Shown: in pieces, positions 1-7,821 of the stretch
Layout: each line of letters starts with the position of its first letter
How positions within the stretch are numbered: the stretch's first letter is position 1
NCBI GenBank assembly: GCA_009733775.1
Contig: WOGZ01000511.1
Coordinates: 1 to 18,253, forward strand
DNA: 18,253 bases
DNA from: Alectoria sarmentosa
Taxonomy: Eukaryota; Ascomycota; Lecanoromycetes; Lecanorales; Parmeliaceae
Direction of reading: 5' to 3'
The notes under the pieces: generated by a model
What the model was told of the DNA's origin: nothing
The model's database searches: none
What the model saw: the letters and a program-made list of their open reading frames with translations, nothing else
Made by a program: the position numbers and the translations under genes

Positions 1-2
1 AT

Positions 3-398
3 CGAATTTTAAATAATAATAATGTGTTTAAATAATATAAGAAAATTCTTATTATGATTATTATATATAAACGAATTTTTGAACGCGTGCGCGAAAAAAA
101 CGATCGCGATTCGAATTTCAAATCTTTTGAAAACAAAAATGCAAAAGCTTCATCTTTAAATTCTCGAATCTTAAAATTTAATAAATTTAATCGTGATAAT
201 AATATTAAAATTTCGCATATTTATATAAATAACGAAAATAAACGAAAAAGCGAATTCGAAATCGAATATAAAAATTTTATTTATTTTTATTATGATAAGA
301 AAAATTATATCAAACTTAATTATTTGAATAAAAATAAATCGATTATTTATATTATCATTATTATAATAAAAAACGATTTAATTTCGCAATCGCCTTAA
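3..398 (+). pseudogene. Gag C-terminal remnant with mutated CCHC zinc knuckle
   Basis: The frame starting at position 3 is open except for one TAA near 36 and ends at a stop at 396-398. An Arg/Glu/Asp-rich stretch (RIFERVREKNDRD, from about 75) resembles the linker before the nucleocapsid in fungal gypsy Gag proteins. At 282-323 lies Y-x2-Y-x4-Y-x4-Y, the exact spacing of a CX2CX4HX4C zinc knuckle. Each Cys or His codon reads as TAT, as expected from TGT or CAT after one transition, and the usual Gly after the second Cys reads as Asp. In an active element this domain would bind the RNA genome during packaging. Here zinc binding must be lost. The rest of Gag is upstream of the window. Confidence 0.8.
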
Positions 399-874
399 AA
401 GCGAGATCAAAAAAATAAAAATAAAAAATATTTCTTTTATTATTATAAAAAGATGAATTATAATTCAAAATAAATTAAGATAATTTATTACTTTATTTAA
501 TTTTAAAGTTTATGTTAATTTAATATCATAAATAATTATAATTTAATAAAATTTATAATTTTATAATAACGTTATTTTATCGATTTCGAAAACGTTAAAC
601 GATTAAAATATATATTATTATAACGTTTATATATTAAATTATTAATTAATCGATAATTAAGATTAAAATAAATAATGTAAAATATTATTTTATATCATCG
701 ATTAAAAAGATCTTAACGTCGTTTTGAATATGTTTATTTTAAATTAATTATATATGTTATTTAAATTTAAAACGATTCAATGAAAATTTAAAATCAATTT
801 TAAAAAGATTTAAATTGAGAAACTTAATTAATTCGTTATAAATATTAATGAAAAAATTAATGTGTTCGTAATTA
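399..874 (+). pseudogene. Probable protease and PR-RT linker zone of the chromovirus, not resolved
   Basis: This stretch lies between the zinc knuckle and the start of the RT frame, where chromoviruses encode the aspartic protease. The best reading is in frame 1: around 690-900 it gives a series resembling the protease end and linker (for example KDLNVVLNM near 709 and KINVFVIM near 853), interrupted by stops. A D-S/T-G catalytic motif could not be identified with confidence, so this part is assigned mainly by position. It is in a different frame from both Gag (frame 3) and the RT (frame 2). Confidence 0.45.
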
Positions 875-3800
875 TGTGCGCTGCGACGGCGCGAAGCGAA
901 AAAAAAAAACGTGTTTAATTTAAAGATTTTTAAGAAATTGTTGAAATATAAAAACGTTTTTTTTAAAAAAAAGATTAAAGTTTTATTTATATTTAAATAA
1001 GAAAATTATATTATTAAAATTGAAATTAATAAAAAATCGTTATATAAATCTTTATATAATTTATTTTAAACGAAATTATCGAAATTGCGACGATATTTGA
1101 AAAATATTCTTTATAAAAATTGAATTTAATATTCGATTTTTTTCGTAAAAGCGTTGATTTTATTCGTATTTAAAAAGAATAATGAATTGCGTTTATATAT
1201 AAATTATAAAGAATTAAATGCGATGATTATTAAAAATCGATATTTGTTATTTTTGATTATAAAAACGTTAAATTGTTTATACGACGTTAAGATTTTTATA
1301 AAATTAAATTTAAAAAATGTTTATTATAAAATTTGAATTAAAAAAAATGATAAATAAAAAATTACGTTTCGAATTCGTTATAATCATTTCGAATATTTAA
1401 TTATATCTTTTAAATTAATTAATGCTTTAATTACATTTTAAAGATACATTAATAAAGCTTTTATTAATTTGATAAATGTTATTTATATAATATATTTAAA
1501 TGATATTTTGATTTATAACGTTAATGTATCGAAATATAAACGATATATTAAATAAATATTTAAACAATTACGTCAATTTCAATTATATATTAATTTGAAA
1601 AAATGTTAATTTTATATTTAATAAATTGAATTTTTAACATTTATCGTATTTATTAAAAACGTTATAATGAATTAAAAGCGAGTAATAATTATTAAAAATT
1701 AATTTAAATTGAAAAGTTATTAAGAGGTGTAAGTTTTTTTAAATTTTATAAATTTTTATTAATGATTTATTTATAATTATTTTATTATAATTGCGTTATT
1801 AATCGATTTATTAAAAAATAATAAAAACGATAAAAAGTTTAAATCTTTTATATAATTCGAAAACGTTAAAAAAACGTTTTTATAATTAAAATATATTTTT
1901 TCGAAAACGTTATTTTTACGTTATTATGATTCGAAAACGAAATTGCGTATAAAAATTAATGTTTTTAATTTTGATTTTGAAATTGTGTTTATTCAGCAAA
2001 ATAAGTATAAATATTAACGTTTTATTATTTTTTAATTTCGAAAAATGATTTTTATTGAGTAAAATTATAAAGTTTATAATTAAAAATTGTTTATTATCGT
2101 AATAATAATGAAATAATAATAATATTATTTAAAAAACAATATTTATTATATTAAAATGTAAATTAATTATAATAATTTTAAAAGATTTTTTAAATAAAAA
2201 GAGTTTAATTTCAAACAAGCTCGATAAATTTTAAAATTAATTATTTACGATTTTGAGATTTTTTATCAAATTGAAAAATTGAATTTTATTAATATGTTAT
2301 CGCGACGCCTTGATTACGAGAAAACATCGTTATTAAATATTAAATTATTATTAACATTTTAAAATAAGCTTGCGTTTTAAATTAACGAGAAATTATTTTA
2401 AAAAAATAAAAAAATAATCGTTATAATAATGTTTGCATTTTAAATTATAAATGTTTAAATAATTATTTTAAAAAGAAAGATCAAAATCGTATTTAAAATT
2501 GCGTATAAAAAATCGTATCGATCAATAAAAAAATTAATTAAAAAATTATAATCTTATAATGATTAAATGCGTTTATTTCGTATTAAATTCGATATATTAT
2601 TAATTCGATGTTAAAAACGTAATAAAAAGTGAATTTTTGATTTTAAAAAATTGTTACGATATAATAATCGCCTTTACATTTTTAAAAATAATGTTATTAA
2701 AAAAAAACTTATTAATCGTTATTATAATAATTTATTATTTGAATATTTTAACGTTGCGAAAACGCATAAACTTTTTATTCGAAAATATTATTAAAATGAA
2801 TTTTTGAAAAAGATTATAAAATATATAAAAACTTATAATATATATTAACGAACGAAATCGTCGCGATATCGATTATATAATAAATTTAATTCGTTTTTCG
2901 TTATCACGAAATTATAAAAAAAACTTTTTATAAATTTCGTTATAAATTTATTATTAAATAAATTTAAAAACGTTATATATAACGTTATTTTAATAATAAT
3001 AAATCGATTTATAAAAATAATTAAATATTTATTTATGAAAATCACGATCGATATCGTTACGCTAACGAAAATGTTTTATAATAAAATAATATATCGTTAT
3101 AATATATTAAACGATATCGTTAACGATCGAAACTTTATATTTATTAATAATTTTTAATTAATCGTTTATTTTTATTTTAAAATTAAACGACGTTTAAATA
3201 TCGTTTTTTATTTATAAATCGATAAATAAATTAAACGATAAAATTAAATGTTAAAACATTTTTTATATGTGTTTATTAATGATAAATAAATAAATTAAAT
3301 AAAATTATTATTTATAATAAAATTTATATATATAAATAATTAATATTTCTTTATCGAAACGATATCGTTTTTTTTAATATATAATTATTATTTTGAAATT
3401 CGATGAAAAATCGAAAACGATTTCGTTAAAAAAGAGATATTCGTTATAAATAATAAAATAAAAAGATTATAAACATTATAAAATGAATTTCTAAATCGTT
3501 TTTAAAGCGTTATCGCAACTTAAATTAAATAATATAATAAATTATATCAATTTTAAAATTATAAAATAAACGATTTAATAATGTTAATAATTAAGAATTT
3601 TAAACAAAAACGCTTAAATAAAAAGTTATTTTATAAATTTATAAGATTTTTTTGAATTATAAATAAGATAAACGCGCAAACGTATCGATTATTGTTATCT
3701 TTTTTTTATAAAATTCATAATATTTTTCATATATCGTTATTGAAGTTTTATTATTATCGCGAGTGCGCAAATAAAGCGAATGTTTTATTTATATAAATCT

Positions 3801-3979
3801 TTAATTTTATCGATAATGATAAAATGTGAGAGATCGAAAAAATTATCGATAAAATAAAAAATAAAAAAAACGTTTAATATAAAGTTAAATAAATTAATTG
3901 AAATAATAAATATAATTAATGAATATTAAATAAAAATATTTTAAATATTAATAATTTAATTAATGTTTTTAATAAATAA
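875..3979 (+). pseudogene. pol: Pol remnant: reverse transcriptase, RNase H, integrase, chromodomain
   Basis: One frame (frame 2) runs through without a shift but with many stops. Pre-RT and RT fill about 911-1800, with clear family text such as LILFVFKKNNELRL near 1154 and FRIRYNHFEYL near 1370. The catalytic YxDD box reads YLND at 1493-1504. RNase H lies around 1900-2110, where the TDAS motif reads INVF at 1955-1966, followed by RKMIFIE. The integrase zinc region starts with HKL at 2765, and its CxxC reads YNIY just before RTKSSR (2849-2866). The integrase triad is Asn (2933), Asp (3125) and Lys (3233), so two of three residues are lost. IHNIFHISLL (3713-3742) marks the end of the integrase. 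The chromodomain spans about 3827-3979, and its Trp codons read TGA or TAA. In active relatives the chromodomain targets integration to methylated-histone heterochromatin. Confidence 0.92.
3827..3979 (+). pseudogene. C-terminal chromodomain remnant of the retroelement
   Basis: In the Pol frame, the sequence directly after the integrase reads stop-EIEKIID, then YKVK-stop-IN-stop, N-stop-stop-IL, and NILNINNLINVF. This matches the chromodomain plan WEVEKILD...YLVKWKGW...WEPEENL. All stop positions are explained by Trp (TGG to TGA or TAA) or Gln (CAA to TAA). Of the usual methyl-lysine cage, the aromatic positions are partly stops. The position at the very end of Pol and the presence of the module place the element among the chromoviruses rather than other gypsy clades. 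Confidence 0.82.
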
Positions 3980-4189
3980 TCGAATAATAAATGAAAATAA
4001 TAAAATGAAAAATTCGATTTTAAAAAGTTTAATTAATTATATAAAACATTATCGCGTAATAAGCGAAAACGATATAATAAAATTTGAATATTTATCGAAA
4101 ATTATAATATTTAAAAACGATATTTTTATTGTAAACGCGTTTTTAAATTTTTATTATAATAAATATATATATTGAAAAATGATATTATT

Positions 4190-4690
4190 ATTTATTATTC
4201 AAATTATGAAATATTATAATAAAAATATATCGTATTAAAATATATATTATTATTATAAATATGATTTTTAAAAAAAATATTCAAAGATGTTATTAAAGAG
4301 ATTATTTTAAACTTTTTATATTAACGTTATTATAAAAATAAATCGTTATTTAATTTTATCACGTCTTTTCAATATTATAAATCTCGCGATTAAATATTAA
4401 ATTGAAAATGAAATTTTTAAAATCGATAACGTAACATTATTATTATTTATGAGATTATTCGTTAAAATAACATTCGATTTCAAATCTTTTAAAAAAAAAT
4501 TATCGTTATTCGTTAATTTCTTTTCGAATTCACATAAATTATTAAACTTTTATTTCAAAAACGTGTTTATATTTTTCAATTCATCGATACGCTCATTTGT
4601 CGCGTCGAATTTACGTTATAAATTAATAATAATAATGAAAACAATCGAAATTATCGTTATCGTGCGTTTTTATTATTTACGTTATTAAAT
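4190..4690 (-). pseudogene. Possible minus-strand Gag-like coiled-coil remnant
   Basis: On the minus strand from about 4625 downward, one frame reads FDATNERIDELKNINTF, one stop, then KFNNLCEFEKKLTNN and FFLKDLKSNVILTNN. This is charged and heptad-like, as in the coiled-coil N-terminal part of some retrotransposon Gag proteins, and it continues to about 4200 with scattered stops. The plus-strand reading of the same bases is hydrophobic and without recognisable pattern. It could be the start of a second element inserted in the opposite orientation next to the chromovirus. No domain was identified, so the assignment is weak. Confidence 0.25.
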
Positions 4691-6150
4691 AATTTTTTTA
4701 TCAATGTGCGTTCGTGCGCGAATAAAATTAAATATTAAATTATAACGTTATACACGTCGCAAATTTTTTCGCATTTTATTTTAATAAATAAGCTAAATTT
4801 TAATATAATAATCGATATTACATTTATTTATTTTATATTTAATATAAAAAAAAGATTTATCGCGAATATAAAGATCGTTTTTTTTTGTAAAAACAAATTT
4901 TATATAATAAATCGATTATTATAAATTATTAACGATATCGATTATCAAATAATAACAAAATAAAATAATCGATAATTATTAATTGCGATTGTTGAGCGAT
5001 AATGAATTTATTATTGATAATGTTAATAATGATAATAATGTTATTATTGTTAATATTAATGTTATTATTTTATTATATAAAATATTTATAAAATATGTTA
5101 ATAAAATCATTAAACGCAAATAACGAAGTTGTAATATTTATAATAATCTTGAATTTATATTATAATAAAAAGATTATATATGAAATTAATTATAATGTTA
5201 TTATCATCGCATAATTAAATCAAGCATTTATAAATAAAATAAAAGAAATTATAAAAAAAAAAAAAAAAAAAAATTGAGCTTTTATATATAACTTAACGTC
5301 GCGATGCGATAATAAACGAATATTGAATAATAACGCGCGTTTCAATAACGTTAACGAATATATATTATTATTATAATATTTATAAAACACGTTATCTTTC
5401 AACTTTATTATTATTTTTAATATAAAAAAAACGAAATCGTTATTATTAAAACATCGTTATTAAAAATTAAATAAGCGAATATATATAATAAAAAGAGATT
5501 TTTATCGATTACGTTATTTTATTGAAAATGTTTATAATTTAATATTTTAAAAAAATATTATAAAATTAATAATATAATATAATTGATATTATTATTCAAC
5601 GTTAAAAAATTGTTTTATTATAAGTCGCAATGCTATATCGCAAAGACGATAACGTTATAATAACTTTTTTCTTTTATTTTCTTTATAAAATTTAAAGGTT
5701 TTTTGATAAACATTATATAAAATTCTTTTTTCAATATAAACATTTAAAAATTAAAATTTAAAGAGAAAAACAATTATTAAATCGAATAATCGTATACGTT
5801 TTATATAAAATATATATCATCGTGACGTTATTTTTTATAAATTTTTATAAAAGTTATAAAATTTAAATTTAATTAAATTGATTTCGCAATTATCTCGTTA
5901 ATGAAAATGTTTAATAAATATATATTTATTTAATATATTTCGAGAATTTTTTTTAATTTTTAGAAATTAATTTTATCACACAATTTAATTATTAAACTTA
6001 ATAATAACATTACGTTTTTTATATATATTTATTTATCTGCGTCTGCTTAGCGACGTAAGTAATACGTTTTATAATAGCGTAAAATAAGTTATAATTCGTA
6101 ATTCGTCTTTTCTAATATTTCTCTTTTCACGAAATTTCAAAAGATTTTAT
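4691..6150. other. AT-rich DNA without recognisable gene
   Basis: No domain or motif could be read on either strand. Simple TA- and ATT-rich tracts (for example 5010-5075, rich in taatgttattat) and a 21-base A run at 5253-5273 stand out. The same CpG-retaining composition as in the chromovirus suggests further decayed repeats, possibly including the 3' LTR of the element. Confidence 0.6.
5253..5273 (+). repeat. Homopolymer of 21 A
   Basis: An uninterrupted run of 21 A bases inside the AT-rich block. It could be a chance result of composition, a slippage product, or the tail of a poly(A)-terminated retroelement whose body is no longer readable. Confidence 0.9.
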
Positions 6151-6910
6151 ATATTGAGCATTGCGTATTAAAAATGCCAAGCTTTCAATTAAATTAATGT
6201 TCAAATTTTTTTGATGTTAAGTAATTTTTGATGAAACGGTGTCGGAACGATAACAGAACGGTTTTTAAGTCAGATAATGATTAAAGACACAAAAATCGTG
6301 ACATAAATTTGGCGATGACATTTCCGCCCATGACCTGTGACGGTAATTAAAATCTTAACGATATGAACTGCTTTACATGGTACCAGTACTATCGCAATAC
6401 AGTGTGCGCACTCTAGGGCACGCCCGTAAGGTAGTTAGGGCTATAAGTATACCTTAGCGTTACTTGTCTGTACTCGCTAGCCCATCGGGCCCCCAATGGC
6501 CGCGGGGCAGTGTTAGACTTGGACAGAAAGATTTTATGACAGCACACCAGCATCCAAAGAACATTTGAGATTGACAAAAGAATGAGCTTTTAACCGTCAA
6601 AATATAATGAGGCCTTACTCCGATCGAGATGATGATTGAGGAGTTGTAGTAGGAATTACTTCAAAATGATGAGACCTGAATCCTTCCTACGATGTAGCCT
6701 TTTGTATCCCTGCATTGTTGCATTGCTTCGGGGCGCTGTAGGATCCCAGGATTGAGTAAATCAGAATGCAACCGAGGGTCACTTCGCCACAAAGTCATTG
6801 AATAATAAACCAAATACTCCACATCGCAGCCTATGGTCTGAGATTCGGGTTCGCAAAAAAGAAAACGTGCCTTTCATCCATTTCTATCGCTCAAACACCA
6901 AAAAGCCTTC
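6151..6910. other. Transition zone and presumed promoter of the Cys-rich membrane protein gene
   Basis: Base composition becomes balanced after about 6200. No convincing coding region is present: the frame open from 6798 is short and overlaps the next gene in another frame. A GC-rich stretch lies near 6480-6510. The reading frame of the following gene has a TGA near 6838 and no other ATG before 6911, so no upstream in-frame start exists without an extra exon. Confidence 0.5.
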
Positions 6911-7821
6911 ATGGCTAACGCGTCAACATGCTACTTTCCTGACGGTACGGTATCCGCGCACGACTTCCCTTGTCACTCTTCTTCAATCGGCGACGGAGCA
7001 AGCGCATGCTGCGGCGATGCTGACATGTGTCTGAGCAACAATCTCTGTCTTAATCAAGATGGGGCCGAGTTGATTAGTAGAGGTAGCTGCACCGATGAAA
7101 CCTGGCAAAGTTCCGAATGTGGGCAGTACTGTTTAGATGGTAAATATCTCTCTCGCCCGAACGTCGGAAGTTCGGTCAATATCAGTCCTCTCTATAGCTT
7201 GACGCGCTGATAATTGAAAATGTAGTCGTTCCGGAAAACGGAGCAACCATATTTCCCTTTGGCGTCTTGAATGATCAATTCCTGTTCTGCTGCAGCCAAT
7301 CCAACCCATCAAACAACACATGCCTCATTCCCACTAAAGGAAGTAGCGCGCCTTTCTCAGTCAATGCTGGACGGGTGATTTTCAACCGCACATCTGGATC
7401 TACAGCTCCCAACAACACGAACACCGCCACCGTTACTGTCACCGCTGCAGCTACCGGTACCGCCTCGGCAGCGGCATTGGCATCGGCATCCAATTGTCCC
7501 TCTTCCTCTTCTAGTAGGGAAGTAGCGATAGGTACTGGGATAGGTGTACCGCTCGGACTAGCATTTCTCATAGCGTTGGCGCTGTTATGGAGACAGAGTG
7601 GGCGCATATGGAACTTGACGAAAGATGTTCAGGCATGGGAAGGGAAATACCAGGATTCGACAAACGCCAAGACTAGAAAATTAGACGGGGCTGAGTACCA
7701 GGCACCATACCAACTAGATGGCTGGACTCCCAATGAGCTAGATAGCCAAGCTACGTCAAGCGGGAGGCCTGACGAAATAGATGGGACACAGATTTTGCAA
7801 ATGGAGGACAAGACAAGATGA
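6911..7821 (+). CDS. Cys-rich ectodomain, single-pass membrane protein (2 exons)
   Basis: The model joins 6911-7139 and 7226-7821 and encodes 274 aa. The extracellular part has Cys at 7, 21, 33, 34, 40, 46, 60, 70 and 74, then a CC pair at 98-99 and Cys 109, in the pattern STCYFPDG...CC...CLSN-LC...RGSCTDETW. I know this pattern from a large, uncharacterised family of fungal surface proteins. A Ser/Thr/Ala-rich stalk follows (about 130-175), likely O-glycosylated. One hydrophobic segment lies at about 176-198 (VAIGTGIGVPLGLAFLIALA), then a WRQ stop-transfer region and a cytoplasmic tail of about 75 residues. The intron has donor GTAAAT, branch CTGAT and acceptor TAG. No signal peptide is seen with this start, so an upstream exon or stop-transfer topology without one is possible. 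The function, perhaps wall sensing, is inferred from architecture only. It is the gene nearest the AT-rich block. Confidence 0.82.
7140..7225 (+). other. Intron of the Cys-rich membrane protein gene
   Basis: The 86-nt intron starts GTAAAT and ends TGTAG, with CTGAT about 20 nt before the acceptor. It splits codon 77 after its first base. Splicing joins the two Cys-rich halves in frame and removes the stop at 7208-7210. A nearer AG at 7196-7197 was considered, but the chosen acceptor lies after the best branch site. Confidence 0.75.

Larger units (their letters stand above)
1..3979 (+). mobile_element. RIP-inactivated Ty3/gypsy chromovirus (5' truncated by window edge)
   Basis: Translating through the stop codons gives, in order, a Gag C-terminus with zinc knuckle, a protease/linker zone, reverse transcriptase, RNase H, integrase and a chromodomain, which is the domain order of fungal chromoviruses. 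Diagnostic motifs are spaced as in the family, including exactly 35 residues between the second Asp and the Glu position of the integrase triad. Nearly all differences from the family consensus can be explained by C-to-T or G-to-A transitions: Trp, Gln and Arg codons become stops, Cys and His become Tyr, Asp becomes Asn, and Glu becomes Lys. The 5' LTR and Gag N-terminus lie before the window. No LTR could be defined, so the 3' limit given is the end of the readable chromodomain. The element cannot be autonomous. Confidence 0.93.
1..6150. repeat. AT-rich RIP-type isochore
   Basis: The whole stretch is dominated by A and T, with long A, T and TA runs and no intact gene. The few remaining C bases sit mostly in CpG, for example all five C in 541-600 and four of five in 3061-3120. 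CpA, CpT and CpC are rare. This composition together with transition-only decay of the chromovirus indicates RIP or a RIP-like process rather than mitochondrial DNA. Composition changes back over about 6030-6200. Confidence 0.9.

Noticed and set aside
2845..3045. Minus-strand frame of 66 codons
   Set aside because: It lies opposite the integrase region of the chromovirus and is a shadow of it.
3963..4175. Plus-strand frame of 70 codons after the chromodomain
   Set aside because: It is Ile/Asn/Lys-rich as expected from AT-rich DNA, has no domain, and starts inside the chromodomain in another frame.
1..6150. Mitochondrial DNA or a mitochondrial insertion as the source of the AT-rich block
   Set aside because: The readable content is a gypsy chromovirus with transition-type decay and no mitochondrial gene was seen, so RIP-modified nuclear DNA explains it better.
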